A DNA stretch of 64,000 nucleotides, taken from Haliotis asinina. Lineage: Eukaryota > Mollusca > Gastropoda > Lepetellida > Haliotidae. The translations under genes and the position numbers were made by a program. Location: assembly GCF_037392515.1 (NCBI RefSeq), contig NC_090290.1:33129753-33193752 (forward strand), read 5' to 3'. Below the pieces are notes generated by a model. That model was not told where the DNA came from. It ran no database searches and saw nothing but the letters and a program-made list of their open reading frames with translations. How positions within the stretch are numbered: the stretch's first letter is position 1; the number at the start of each line of letters is the position of its first letter. Shown piece after piece: positions 1 to 12,048 of the stretch.

Positions 1-456
1 GCTAATTGACAGGTACAAGGGTATTTAACAGATACAGGGCTAATTGACAGATACAAGGGTATTTAACAGATACAGGGCTAATTGACAGATACAAGGGTAT
101 TTAACAGATACAGGGCTAATTGACAGATACAAGGGTATTTAACAGATACAGGGCTAATTGACAGATACAAGGGTATTTAACAGATACAGGACTAATTGAC
201 AGATACAAGGGTATTTAACAGATACAGGGCTAATTGACAGATACAAGGGTATTTAACAGATACAGGGCTAATTGACAGGTACAAGGGTATTTAACAGATA
301 CAGGGCTAATTGACAGATACAAGGGTATTTAACAGATACAGGGCTAATTGACAGATACAAGGGTATTTAACAGATACAGGGCTAATTGACAGATACAAGG
401 GTATTTAACAGATACAGGGCTAATTGACAGGTACAGAGATATTAACAGATACAAGG
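1..456. repeat. 38-bp tandem satellite, about 12 copies
   Basis: Units of 38 bp follow each other head to tail from the first base of the window, so the array probably continues to the left. Each unit is a dimer of two related 19-bp halves, one starting gctaattgacagatacaag and the other ggtatttaacagatacagg. Most copies differ by only one base (aggtac versus agatac). The last copy (419-456) is more diverged. No coding potential is seen. Confidence 0.95.
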
Positions 457-660
457 TAATAAAAGGTTACATGCAAACAAAAATAAAAAATAATTAAAAC
501 ACAGTTGTCACTTATTAATGAAATATAAAATGCATTGCTGATTGAGAAAAAGACAAATAAGCAGCCAAGTGTGGCAGTATGCATCATGTCTGTCAATGTT
601 GTTCAAAGGTGACTTCATTAGCCATGTAATTAGCCTTGCATCCACAGACCTTGGTTTTCC

Positions 661-1918
661 TTAAAGGTCACATGCAACGTAAAACACAACTTTGCAGATT
701 CTGGTACCTTTTGGTATGCACTTACCGAAACAAATCATAAAAAATGCCAATTCAACCTAACGTTCAAACGTTTCACTAAATTCCCCCCAGTGCAGGGGGG
801 AAAACTGGTTTCAACAGCTGTGCTGCGCTGCATCCACAATGCATGCGCAGTGAATTGGTTTGTGGAGCTTGAAACAGTATGCATGCCCAGCGTCTGAGGT
901 CGTGATCAGTAGTCTAATCTTGGTTGTGTACACAAACAAGTAAATAATCTACTCGTTACGTAAAACAACTTGTTGATTGTGGTAAGCAGCCTCTGTCACA
1001 GAGAAAGCTCAGTGTCTGGTTTATTCACACCTATATGTCTGCCTGCCTGTCTGCTAAAGACAACATGCAATACACAGCTTCAATCATTGACCATGTGCAA
1101 TTTGAACTTAACACCTATCAGACTATATGACATAAACTGATAAAGAAAATACATTGATTTATGACTCGTGCACCAGAGTCCCGTGTCTGCCACATTATCT
1201 AATGAGGCACGTATGATACACATGATATGTTTTTATGTTTGTGGGTTGCAAACAAACTACATTCATTTTTTTCGGATGACTAGATCTGATGGAAACTTGT
1301 GCAAACTCGTGTCAGTTTCAAGTCCTGCTTTGTACTTGGACGAATGACAGATTCCAGCCACGCAGTAGTTTACCATCTCTACTGACATGATATTTTATTG
1401 GATCGAGCGCAAAGTCAGAGAACATGTATTTTCTAAACCCAACATCTCTATATACAATCTTCATGGATAACGACTTCTTTTCGTGTATATGATTTTGTTT
1501 GACAACAGTATATGAATCCATACTGAAACGACGCATCAAGTACACAAAAAGAAGTTGTTATCCATAAAGAATCTTACTTTCTTGTGTGACTGGCTATACT
1601 TCTAAAATGCCCATCAAACAGATCATCTTTCTGTACACACAATGAACCCTCAGCATATCAGCAAATGAAACAGCCAATCGGAAGCCGTCGTTACACTTGA
1701 ATGCATAGCCACCCGCTATGACTGGGTTCGGTCTCCAGAGGGTTTCGTTTCGGGGGAAGTAAGCCCAACTACAAAATATTGCACTTTTGAATTGCGATTG
1801 TACGCTTATAATTGTGTTTATTTGTTTTGTTAAAAGCAGCAATGTATATTATATGTCATGAATAAGTGATAAATGTGTTTTAATTATGTTTGATTTTTTG
1901 GTTGCATGTGACCTTTAA
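661..1918. mobile_element. TTAA-bounded inverted-repeat element, copy 1
   Basis: The sequence starts ttaaaggtcacatgcaac at 661-678 and ends with its exact reverse complement at 1901-1918, an 18-of-18 terminal inverted repeat that includes TTAA at each outer edge. TTAA ends are typical of piggyBac-type insertions, but no transposase is present, so this is a non-autonomous element. A second, smaller inverted-repeat element (1455-1576) is inserted inside, which partly explains why this copy is longer than its neighbour. Short open frames inside are not convincing genes. Confidence 0.75.
1455..1576. mobile_element. Short inverted-repeat element (MITE-like), family ggataacaacttctt
   Basis: The segment 1455-1487 (core tggataacgacttctttt) is the near reverse complement of 1541-1576 (core aaagaagttgttatcca). 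The two arms flank about 55 bp. The same core occurs near 2935, 7721, 30030 and 48750, so this is a dispersed family. It sits inside the larger TTAA element at 661-1918. Confidence 0.6.
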
Positions 1919-2664
1919 AGGTAACATGAAAGTTGCATAACTTCCAACACAAAACTCAACTTTGCAGATTTTGCTACCTTTCCATGTGCACTTGCCGAAA
2001 CAAATCATCAACAATGCCAATTCAACATATAAAGTTGAAAAAAATGTGATGAAAAAAAAGCCTGCGAGTTAAAACGATTCACAAATTTTCCCCCAGGTCT
2101 GGGCGGGGAAAGTGGTTACAACAGCTGTGCAGTGCCGCGCCCATAACACATGCGCAGTGAATAGGTTTGCGGAGCTTGAAACAGTATGCCTGCCAGGAGT
2201 ATGAGGTCATGAGCAGTAGTCTAATCTTGGTTGTGTACAGAAACAAGTAAATAATCTACGTGTTACATATGAAAAAACATGCTGATTGTGATAAGCAGCC
2301 TCTGTCACAGAGAAAACAATACCCAACTTCAACCATTGACCACATTCAGTTTGAGATTAACACATATCGAGCTGATAAGCCATAAACGAAAGAGTCAGGC
2401 TAAGCGTATCGGCAAATGAACCAGTGGCCAATGAAAAGGCTTCATTACACTTGAGTGCATACCCACTGACTCAAACTGGGTTCGGTATTGCGTCTGCTTT
2501 GTTTCAAGGGAGGTAAACGGAAGTACAAAGTATTGCATATTTGATTATTTGATTACGCTTATAGTTTGGTTTATTTTATTTTTCTTCATCAGCAATGCAT
2601 TTTATTCATAAGTGATAACTGTGTTTTATTTATGTTTGATTCTTTAGTTGCATTTGACGTTTAA
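1915..2664. mobile_element. TTAA-bounded inverted-repeat element, copy 2
   Basis: This copy abuts copy 1 and shares its TTAA at 1915-1918. It starts ttaaaggtaacatgaaag and ends gttgcatttgacgtttaa at 2647-2664, a diverged version of the same terminal repeat. Internal stretches (for example gccgaaacaaatcat near 1994 and the 3' 250 bp from about 2414) align with copy 1 at 727 and 1663. It lacks the insertion found in copy 1 and has no coding sequence. Confidence 0.7.
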
Positions 2665-2931
2665 TATCAACTTATTGTTAGCTAAATAAGTTTTTTTTAT
2701 CATTTGCATCCAGATTATCAAGGCTCTACTTTACTGATAGCGCAAATGAGATCTACTGAAATTTGTGCCAAGATGAGATACATGTATGGCAGTTTAACAC
2801 ATGTAGTGTTTATCAAAGACCATCACCCAGTACTCAAATCCCCAAAACAGCATTCACACATATAAGTGACATTTCATTTTCAGCATAGGTACAGGCATTC
2901 AGATGCAGCTCACGGAGAATAAGAAAGGTAC

Positions 2932-3090
2932 GATTCTTTATGGATAACAACTTCTTTATCATGTTATGATGCAATGTTTTGGTATAGATTCTTTTGCCTT
3001 TGTCAAGCAGGAGTTAGTAAAGACAATGGTATAAGAATCTATACCAAAATATTGCATCAAAATGTTAAAGAAGTTGCTATCTGTAAAGTG
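2932..3090. mobile_element. Long-hairpin MITE, same family as 1455-1576
   Basis: Arms 2932-2993 and 3034-3090 are imperfect reverse complements of about 60 bp, containing tggataacaacttcttta and gatgcaatgttttggtatag on the left and their complements on the right, around a 40-bp loop. The tail cttctaaaatg that follows the right arm is also found after the right arm of the 1455-1576 copy. Confidence 0.65.
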
Positions 3091-3408
3091 TTATACCATT
3101 CTTAATTTTCGTCACCTTCTAAAATGCCAACAGAGCTCAATCAGAAGAAAGCGAAGTCTGTTGGTTGGGGTACATTTGGTCAGGGTCAGGATCAGGGTTA
3201 TCATGGTTATAGGACATGAATTTCTGTGTCCTGTATGCATGAAATTGACAATGGACGCATCATTGTGTATGTAAGAATTGTCTCTTGTCTGATAATTACT
3301 CCAAAGATTATCATAAGACCATATCACCTTAACTATACAGTGCTATAGTCCACAATTTCAAAGCAGTGCCCTAATACTTGATCCCTGAAATAATATTATA
3401 AATATATG

Positions 3409-3448
3409 TACACACACACGCACGCACACACGCACGCACACATGCATA
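3409..3448. repeat. CA-rich microsatellite
   Basis: A run of imperfect (CA)n interrupted by cgcacg steps. The rest of 3091-3926 shows no gene or clear repeat. Confidence 0.9.
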
Positions 3449-3933
3449 TCTGCTCTAGTCTTGTCTAGACCATGTAGACATCACTTTTTTTAAATTCATT
3501 CTCTAAGGTCTGGATGACACTTCATAGTCCCCTAACAACAGCTTAAAACTAATAAAAGTACTAATCACTAACTAATTAGCAGGTTAATTTGTAGTCCAAT
3601 AGTATACAAAGAGAATTAGAAATGATAAGCTCTTTTAGTTGCCTGTTTTAACTGAAACAATTAGCAGTAAATGCCTGTCATTGTTAATGTGTAAATGGCA
3701 GTGTTATCAGGATTAGACTGAAAGTGTATAAACTACAGATTCATTATGACAACACGTGCCAAGTGGTGAGGTAACACAAAGCTTTGTCCACAGATGTCCT
3801 GTTTCTACAATCCAAAATGAGTTCCCCTTGACAGCCATCAGAATCAACTAGAAGACACATCCTATCAGTACCATGATCACACGCCATATAATTATGTGAT
3901 AGTAATTATTGCATTATCTTTTCCAGTTGGAAG

Positions 3934-4187
3934 ATGACCACTCGTCCCCGCCCTGTGACTGCCACAGTGACAAAGCCGAGATGGATGGCGATGCCAGATG
4001 CAGATGCTATTGCTCGGGCACGGAGACATTCCCTCGGCTCCACTGGTTCCACAGCATCTCTGGTGTCTGTTCTGGACCACGACAGCTATATGAGTGTACC
4101 TAGTGACTCAGAGCTGGAGGCACCAAAAGTTCAACTTCGTAAACGTTCACCCAGAAAGACAAAGGGGCCCAATGAGGTTGTAGTGAG
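3934..4187 (+). CDS. CCDC34-like protein, coding exon 1
   Basis: First coding exon of a CCDC34-like gene. An acceptor (ttttccag) ends at 3926, seven untranslated bases follow, and ATG is at 3934; coding may begin further upstream if another exon is in frame. The exon ends in AG before the donor gtaggg (4188), phase 2. It encodes 84 codons of a low-complexity, Ser-rich and basic N-terminus (SLGSTGSTASL, RKRSPRKTK). Joined to 9343-9881 and 38493-38638 the reading frame closes exactly: 939 nt, 312 amino acids, compared with about 373 for the human protein. Human CCDC34 is linked to sperm flagellum formation; the role here is inferred from family. The long second intron contains another gene on the opposite strand. 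Confidence 0.75.
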
Positions 4188-4315
4188 GTAGGGAAAACTT
4201 TGTCTTGTTCTAAAGATAAAATAAGACCCAGAGTTAGAATAGACCCTTGCACCTTTGTTTGAGGACTTAATAAATAATTGATTGCATGTCACTGATTGCA
4301 TTTTGCTCTTAATGT

Positions 4316-4492
4316 TGGTAGGTTAAAGTGGTTAAAGTGTTCTCTCTTCACACTGTTCGATAACCCAGGTTCGTTTCCCCATATGTGTACAATATGTACA
4401 ATGCATGAAGCCCATTTCTTGTGTCCCCTGCCGTGATATTGCTGCTATTTTGGTAAAAGCGACATAAAACTCAACAATCTAACTCACTTAAT
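4316..4492 (+). repeat. tRNA-derived SINE, family 1
   Basis: A degenerate B box (aggttcgtttcccc) is followed by the family-1 body (gaagcccatttcttgtgtcc, gtgatattgctgctatttt) and the tail acataaaactcaacaatc. Other copies are at 9185, 20200 (-), 29687, 48500 (-) and 49976. Confidence 0.75.
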
Positions 4493-5034
4493 GTTGGCTA
4501 CACATTACTCTCGTCAAGACTTGATTATATACAGACCAGCCACAGCTTACTGACGGTGAAAAACACCCCAAAATAACAAAATGTACAATATCGAAGGGAC
4601 CTAAGTGTTGTTCGCAGTATGGCCTCTATTTCTTGATGATTCATTTAAAAAACCCTGAAACAATTAAAAACATCCTTTAGACAAAACATAAATATAAGCT
4701 GATAGATAATATCACTATTAATTATCATTAATGTGATCTGTATGTATATAACTTTGTACAGAATATGATTATCATATAGAGAAACAAACTAACATGATAC
4801 ATTTCTTATCATGTAAACATATTGCATAAAATATAGTAAAGCCACCAAGTGTGTGAACCAGGGTATAACCAGAAGGACCAACAGCTGCACAAGGAATACA
4901 GCTACATCTGCATGAATAAATGAAACATATATATACACTGGGCAGACTAGTCAAATGGCAGCAACAATAATAACAAGTATGTTAGGTATTGTCAGTTGAT
5001 GAGAAATGCATAAAATATATTCAGTGGTAAAACC

Positions 5035-5190
5035 TTGCTTCATTCTTACATTCACACATTATGCATTTGTTCATTTGCACAGTATACATTCATACATTTA
5101 CACATGTTCATACATTTACACATAACACATTCACTCATTCACACATTTGTACATTCACACATTTGTACATTCACACATTTGTACATGATG
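5035..5190. repeat. Simple tandem array of cacacatttgtacatt-type units
   Basis: Short units of about 8 and 16 bp (acattcacacatttgt) repeat with variation. The open frames through it are by-products of the periodicity. Confidence 0.8.
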
Positions 5191-7318
5191 CATTCCTACA
5201 ACAGCTGTATACAATGTATTACATAAAGATTAAGTTTATCACTGATATATAGCTGCTGAATTATTTATTCTTTGTAAATAATTTAACTTATGATACATTG
5301 CATTCTGCAATAAACGACTAGTTTTCACAAACTACCCAATATTTACAATCTGACAAAGCAGCCAAATTATCAAAGCATAAACATGATAAACACAAACTGT
5401 ACACATCACATGAATCTATACAAACTACACAAAGTACTGAAAAATACTAACCTTAATTTTATTTTCTACGTTAACCAGTAGAAATGTTCAAGCTCAACTG
5501 ATAACAAACTCAGAACTTTACACAGGAAACGGTAAACTTAGACGGTTTATGACAAACGGACAGTAAATGGCACGCTTGGGCTGGCTGGGGGTAAGGAAAG
5601 TGAAGGGTGAAGTACATATTGTTGAAAATACGCTAAGCTGAATATTTAATTCAATTAAAACTAAAGAATAAAAACACTGAATATATACAAATATTTCATC
5701 CTGTCACATATTGCCTACTTAAAGTTTCCTTTTAAATGAAATTGGATTTAACAACAACATCATGACATATCTAAATTTTGACTCTAGCATATGCAGATCA
5801 AGGCGTGCAATGTGATTGGCTGATACAGACATTCGCACTCAGCCATATGACCCTGTCTTTGCCGTTGCGTGGTAATCTTTATGAGTGTAATTGAAGAAAT
5901 GACTTCCAATAGTGAAAACAATGTACACTGACGGTTCATTTTTGGGGAGAATAAGAAGCAAAGTGAAAGTCAAACATCTAATTCAGTTGTAAAGTGGTAA
6001 AGGGTATGGCGATGTTTTTTTGTTTGTTTTTTTTTTCTTCTATTTGTGACATGTCATAGAGGCTCTGTGCCTCTTTTTATATTTTCATATTTACGTAATT
6101 GGAAAATTAACATAAAGAGACATCTTAGGTAATATGTATGGTTACTCATTTCCTGATATCAGTGGCTTTCTGCCTGCTAGCATGACACAATAGTTGAAAA
6201 TACCTGCATTTTTGACACTTCATATGATTTCGTTTTATGATATCGTTTGAAAGGTTTGAACAACAACCATATATCACTGTACCCATGATGAGAGTTTATT
6301 TTAAAGTGATTTAATTGGACAAAAATTGGTTTCTAATTATGCTTTCTTGCCACAGTGTGCTATATGGATCATGATTGGCCAGAATCAGGCACTAGACCCA
6401 AGGCAGAACCCACTCACAGAACAGCATTGGATATGTGTCCTCATAAACGAAAACGTTTAGATTTAGACAGAAGTTTTGGGTTAAATAATAGTATTTTTAA
6501 CACATTTAGACAGAAATTTCTGCCTATTCATACATTATTGAACCTATTGGATGTATATCCTGCTATGTTATGACCTGTGACAATAATACTTCATGCATGT
6601 AATTAAACATTGAAGATTGAGGCGAAGATGTCACATGTCAGTGATTTGACTTTCGTTTCACAAAAAGATGGAAATAGTCATGTATTTGTATGTTTGACTT
6701 TTATGAATGCTATTGTTGATTTTATTGATCAGGTATTTCAATGCATTTTATGATATTCTGGATCGTGTGCATTTTCTGTATGTCTCAACATGACATCGAC
6801 TCAAGGTCTAATGAACATATTCTCGAAAAAGAAGCTACACACAGGACACTTTTCAACACATGATTTATTATCAGTATTTCGTTATGAATATTAATTACTT
6901 TATCTTCTCCAGATCAACCAAAATTTTCAGACCGTGTGGGCATAAGCCGCTAGTAATTTTCAAAACCACCAGGAACACTGACATAACTCACCTTCGGTCA
7001 TTTAATCCTCAAAACAGTTATATATATTTTTACCCAAACTGAATAATACCATTCATATTTAAATGCTCATAAACCCATTTCTTTCCCATGATTACAATGT
7101 TTCTGATTACTGCCATGGGTGTGGCCAATTTATATGTCTGTGTGCATGGCCGGAAATCTCATTTGGAATATGTCCTGGGACCTTATTCTCAAAACATTCA
7201 TAGCCTGAAGAATACTTCACTTTGATTGTAGCCAGTGTGTCATGAACTGAAGTTTGTAGGGCTAGGAATGTTTTCAGAATAGCTAGGCAGGCCTGTTTGA
7301 AAGCAGACAACAACAAAA

Positions 7319-7465
7319 ATGTCTAGAAAGAAAACTATTTTGAGCTTTTTCAAGCCATCCGATCGGAATTCTGTGAAAACAGCTGAGAACAATTATTCTA
7401 CAGATGATGAGGAAAATAAATCATCGACTCAAGATGAGAAAATGAACACCAAAGGTTACATTTGA
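7319..7465 (+). CDS. 48-codon ORF with PIP-box-like N-terminus, possible transposase remnant
   Basis: The sequence caacaaaaATG opens a 48-codon frame starting MSRKKTILSFFKPSD, followed by an acidic, Ser/Asn-rich stretch and a TGA stop. TILSFF at the extreme N-terminus resembles a PCNA-interacting motif (as in DNA ligase I) and also the N-termini of hAT-type transposase proteins. A weak donor (AAAG/gttaca) lies just before the stop. It does not fit the phase needed to join the CCDC34-like exons. It may be a first exon of a decayed transposon or a chance ORF. Confidence 0.25.
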   Translation: MSRKKTILSFFKPSDRNSVKTAENNYSTDDEENKSSTQDEKMNTKGYI

Positions 7466-7929
7466 TGTTAACTAATGTTAGATTTTAAACAAGCAGCATC
7501 ATTGTTACAGTCTTTTATTCCAAAAATATGTGGGCGCACATGCTTATTGAAAGGCACACCAAAATGTCTGTCTTGTGCCCTCAGGCACACTTAGGAAAAA
7601 TTGTATTTCTACTCCTGATTTGTATGTGTGGGGTTTTCTATGTCTGCTATACCTCAGCTTCTTCATAGGTTTAGTCACATTTTAGAAGTTGGGACAAATA
7701 ATATGGAACAAACTGTATGGATAACAACTTTTTGTTTTTGCATGAGTGCCACATTTCAATACAGATTCTTGTAGAAGAAGTTTTTTTCCGTTAAGTGTTT
7801 TCAGTATTTTACATCAGGTGTGTTAGCACCCAAAAATGTTAAGGTGATAATCTCTGTGGGTGATGGTATCCCTCCAACATGTTATGCATGGGGATATAGT
7901 CAACCCTTCATCCATCTGTAATTGTTTTG

Positions 7930-9070
7930 TTTCCAGAGCATAACTCAAAAACTGGTCAGTATTTTTCAACAGAAGTGGTTAGATATATCAAACAGATCAT
8001 GAAATGGTACTGTTCACTGTTTACAGATTTTTGCCGTTTTTATTATTATGCACCCACCATAATATGGCATATAGGGTTACATGCATGCATGTCTTTCCAT
8101 CCATACAAAACAGGGAGTGTACTCTATCATGTCTATCCACTTCTCCTCAAAAACTGCTTTATGGAACTCAACAAACTTATACGTGGGATTTCTTGTGACT
8201 CTAATGGTGTGCATCTCACTTTTTGTTGCATTTTATTTGGTTTTTGTAAGTTTAGAGACATTTGAACATTCGGTACATATTGCTGTATTTCTCTATGATG
8301 ATAGTGTAAATGAGGATGAAGGGTAGGGGTGTAGGGGTGTAGGTCTTTTTGATCTACTTCTCAAAAACTGCTTTATGTAATTCTTTTAGATGACACATGT
8401 GGTTTATAGGGACTATAGTATAAAGGTGTCCATCTCATATTTTGATTTTGTATTATATTTATTTTTCCAATTTTAATGCCGTTTGAACTTACCTAAATGT
8501 TGTTGAATTTCTCTCTGAATGTTGTGTTATAGGGGAGGTGTACATTTTCCACTTGTCCTCAAAAACTACTGTATGGAATTCGCTTATATTACACATGTGC
8601 TTTATTGGGGCTCTAAAGGTGTGCATTTCATTCTTTGATTTCATATTTTGTATATTTTTTCAATTTTGATGCCGTTTTAACTTAAATAAATTTTGTTGAA
8701 TTTCTCTCTGAATATAGTGTTACTGTTATAGGGATTGAAGTCTATCCTTTTCTTGACAAAAGCATCTCAACAGAATTGATTTTTATCACTTCTACAGATG
8801 TTTGAACTTAGTTGAATTTGATTCTGTTCATACGAGACACAAGCTAAAGTGGTGCCTGTTGCAATTTGCAGGCTTATGGCATTTTTGTTTTTCTTTGTTT
8901 CCATGGAAACTAATAGTCTCAAAAGGGAGGGGTGACCTTCATTTCAGGTGCACAACTCAAAAACCATTCAATATCTATCTACAAAACTTTGAGATATATC
9001 AAAGTGATCTTAGTTGGAGTAGTGCCTTTTGCCATATGCAGATTTGGGACATTTATATTTGTTCATGACT
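7930..9070 (+). repeat. Array of diverged repeats of about 180-220 bp
   Basis: The phrase (ct)cctcaaaaact(g/a)ct is followed by gtgtgcat(c/t)tca(c/t)t and ttgttgaatttctctctgaat at about 8140, 8355 and 8555. Further copies start with agcataactcaaaaactg (7936) and gcacaactcaaaaaccattc (8951). The aactc(a)aaaaccgttcaat phrase recurs at 40330, so this is a dispersed molluscan repeat. The open frames inside have no recognisable protein. Confidence 0.65.
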
Positions 9071-9184
9071 TCCATGGGAATGATGTGGACTTTATTATAT
9101 TGGAGTGAAAGTAACTGTCAGATGATTTGTTCTTTCAAATTTATGGGGACCAGGGGACTTTGTCATCTTCTGATGATTCTGTTT

Positions 9185-9251
9185 AATGCAATGAAGCCCA
9201 TTTTCTGGTGTCCCCCGCCATGATAAAACTAAACTCACTCACTCACTCACT
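9185..9251 (+). repeat. SINE family 1, 3' fragment
   Basis: Contains gaagcccattttctggtgtc, a shortened body and the aaactaaactcactcactc tail. It ends about 90 bp before the acceptor of CCDC34-like exon 2. Confidence 0.75.
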
Positions 9252-9342
9252 CTATTTGATGCAAGCTGTATGACGCCAACTCATTATACTATGTAAAGCA
9301 TAAGTGTGACAAACCAACAGTATTTGTTTTGACTGTTGACAG

Positions 9343-9881
9343 GAAGACAGCTGTGGAAGATGGGAGAAAGAAATCATCGGATAACATGGAGGATGGTCTG
9401 TCGCCATGGGAAGTCTGGCTGATAACCAAGACCCAGGAGGAGAGGAAACACAGGCAACAGGAAATACAAAGAAAAAAACAAGAGAAATTGAAGAAAAGTG
9501 AAGAAGCAAAGGAGAAGGAAAAGAAGCAGAGCAAAACTGAAGGTGTCTTGAAAGAATGGATTGAAAGAAAGAAGAATGAAGAAATGCTGAGGAGGAGAAT
9601 GGAAAAGCTGAAAACTCGACGTGAGAAACAAGAGAAAGAAGAAAAACAATTAAATATCCAACAAAAAGCAGCTGAAAAGTTTGTGGAATGGAAAAAGCAG
9701 AAGTCTGAAGAAGAACGAGAGAAAAAAAGAAGTGATAAACAGAAAAAACTACAGGAGGAAGAAGAGAAGAGACAGAAGGCTGAAAAGGCCGAGAAGAGGT
9801 ATAAGGAATGGTGCAAGAATGCTGATAGAAGACCCAAGTCTGCACCCAACAGCTTTGGCTACATGGAAGGAAAGCTGAAAG
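9343..9881 (+). CDS. CCDC34-like protein, coding exon 2 (coiled coil)
   Basis: The acceptor is ttgacag at 9336-9342. The first base completes the AG/G arginine codon from exon 1, and the exon ends in a single G before gtaagg (9882), phase 1. It encodes about 180 residues. The family signature LSPWEVWL is at residues 104-111 of the assembled protein. An almost continuous Lys/Glu/Arg/Gln-rich coiled coil of some 140 residues follows, then YKEWCKNADRRPKSAPNSFG, the conserved end block of CCDC34 proteins. The strong purine bias makes long spurious frames on the other strand. No signal peptide or membrane segment is seen. Confidence 0.9.
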
Positions 9882-10667
9882 GTAAGGAATCTGGATTGTT
9901 GAATGGAGTGTTCTGGGATGTTGTATTGATAGAGGTTAGAATTCTTTATAGGATTCAGGACATTGCGGAATTGGAACTTGCCACTTACCATAATCTTGGC
10001 TTTATTGGTAATGGCTGCTGCCTTGTGATTATACAGTTCACCACTGACTACATTTTGTGTGGCTTCTGATGAACTGTAGCTCAGGTTAAATTTAATGGAT
10101 TTTTTTTCGTCCAGCCAAGATCAGTTGCGGGATCATACTTATGTTCTACAGGATTAAAACATTTACGTAACGATCTTTCTAGAGCAAATGGAATGGTGAA
10201 ACTGTCCATGAATGAGAAACGACAGGCAATAACCATTATACTTTAGTGGATGGGTGGTTATGGACCACTTTCATTAATCACTCATTAGGTTTGCACCTCA
10301 GTTGTCTGGATATAGTGAATTAATTAACTCACAGTTGTGGACATATCTTGTGTTTGACTGATGAAGTACGGATTCTGATCAAGAAGGTCGGGAATTAGTA
10401 GTTCTCTGTTTGATGGCAGCCATGCTGGAGGCAGATCAGGAATGTGTGATGGGGAGAGGAGGTATATTATGGATGTTAATAGTAAAGGTCAGGCTTTTTG
10501 AAACTTATGTGTAGTATGAACATGGATTTCAGGTACAGTGGAAGTTTATGTACCAAAAAACCTCTTGGAACAATTATTTGAAATGAAATGCAAAGTTTTA
10601 TTGTCAAACAACATCAGTGGTTATTGTGTGCAGGTTTAGATTGCCATTTGACAAAAAAATATCGGAT

Positions 10668-10848
10668 CTTCAATCCTGTGTATTCATCTTCGGCAGTCCA
10701 TGCTTGTCGTACGAGAGGATTTACAGGATTGGGTGGCCAGGCTCACTGACTTTGTTGACACATGCCATCGTATCTCATTTGTGCAGATCGATGCTCATGC
10801 TGTTCATAGCTAGAATATTGCAGTGGCATTAAACAACAAGCCAATCAA
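10668..10848 (+). repeat. SINE family 2, diverged copy
   Basis: Diagnostic words are ccatgcttgtcgtacgagag, gggtggccaggctcactgac, ttgacacatgccatcg and cagatcgatgctcatgctgt, then a decayed tail (gaatattgcagtggcattaa). It matches the copies at 34100, 48987 and 49421. Confidence 0.75.
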
Positions 10849-11922
10849 GCACAAGGAGATAATGTACAGGAGCACAGTTCTTGTTCTGTCTGTCAAATTT
10901 CACAGCATGCAGTCACCATGCTTACTTTTTTGGATCAAAGAAACAACAACACCTTTTTCTTTTAGTGATTTTATGTGTAGGTTGGTGAATAGGTAGAAAT
11001 ATTTCGGGTTGCTCTAAACATAACATTAACATACATGATAAATTTCCAAGAAAAAAGTCCAAAGTCAATCCCCAGTATCTATGGTAACAGAATGCAACAG
11101 TGGATAACAAGTGGCTCATATATGAAAATAAGGTTGAGGATATATCTGGACATCTTACTAATGTAACCATAGAAACACGAGGTAACATATACATTTAAAT
11201 GGCGACCCCTATAAAGTAAAAAATGCATCAATTATAACAATTGTCACAAAAGACAAGGTTCAAAAACCTTGTTTTTAAGCTATTTTAGTGGTAGCGTAAA
11301 GTCCTTATGAACATCTTGCAAATTCTTGATATTCCTCCCATGAAGAATATTTAAGAATTGTGTCTTAAGGAAGAGTATTTGTGTTAATCTAAACAGGTGT
11401 ACACATGATTGCGTAGATGTGTGGCAAACAACTCCTCAGTGTTTTGTTACCATGCATGCAAAAGTCATTAACTGTTGAAAGCTATGATCTGTCATGTTTG
11501 TTGTCTTTATACAATCTTGTTGATACATTGTACATCGCAGTCTGTATCCAGGAGTATGTACAGAGATAAGGAATAAATCGATATGCTGGAAATCCATTTC
11601 TTCACCCAAATAGTGAATTGATTATCCTTGTCTCAGTGAATAGTTAACAGTTTTGTTGTCTCGGGCAAGTGGGATCTAGTATCAAAACAGCGTCAGTGAC
11701 AACACAGGGACTTCTTGGCATAGAAAATACTTATCATACATTAATACTGGTGAAATAACACAGTCTTTGGTGCCACAATGGACAGTGTGTCTATATGTTG
11801 AAGGGGGCTATCACTGTATAAGAAATCAAGTTTGTTCATCCTCAGTGATGAGACGAATTTCTTCTCGAAGAATCCATTGATCCATTATTTGACCCACAAG
11901 TCTTGTTGATGTTGCATCCCTT

Positions 11923-12048
11923 TCAGTCAGTTGTCTCCCCTTTCTCTGTGTCGTCTGCTTCCTGTGAGCTCTCTCCTGACTCAAGTGTGTCTTTCAAGGC
12001 CAATATGTCAGCTTTCTCATCTTTGTAGTAAGATGGTGTTCGTTGTTT
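11923..12048 (-). CDS. Ankyrin/DPY-30 gene, exon 19 (D4, C-terminus and stop)
   Basis: The minus-strand acceptor is ctttag at 12049-12054, phase 0. Residues 1344-1384 start KQRTPSYYKDEKADIL, which aligns with the D exons of the earlier sets (TGKTPADYL, HDLSPQFYK). The tail is acidic and ends with TGA at 11925-11923. No AATAAA was seen close downstream; the nearest on this strand is about 1.3 kb away (10596-10603). Confidence 0.75.
   Translation of the reverse strand, partial: KQRTPSYYKDEKADILALKDTLESGESSQEADDTEKGETTD

Larger units (their letters stand above)
4188..9342 (+). other. Intron 1 of the CCDC34-like gene
   Basis: This 5.2-kb interval starts gtaggg and ends gttgacag. It contains a SINE (4316-4492), an ATTCACACATTTGTAC-type simple array (5035-5190), a possible PIP-box micro-ORF (7319-7465), and an array of diverged repeats (7930-9070). 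No conserved exon was recognised between 5200 and 7300. An ATTGG box near 5814 is the only promoter-like sign seen. Confidence 0.6.

Noticed and set aside
3892..4103. Alternative frames over the first CCDC34-like exon
   Set aside because: Only the frame from 3934 ends in the phase needed for the next exon.
6355..6573. Open frame after a good acceptor (cttgccacag) in intron 1
   Set aside because: Joining it to exon 1 by phase gives a stop after a few codons, and no domain is visible.
9252..9849. Long Ser/Phe/Leu-rich frames on the minus strand
   Set aside because: They mirror the purine-rich coiled-coil exon of the CCDC34-like gene and have no motif of their own.
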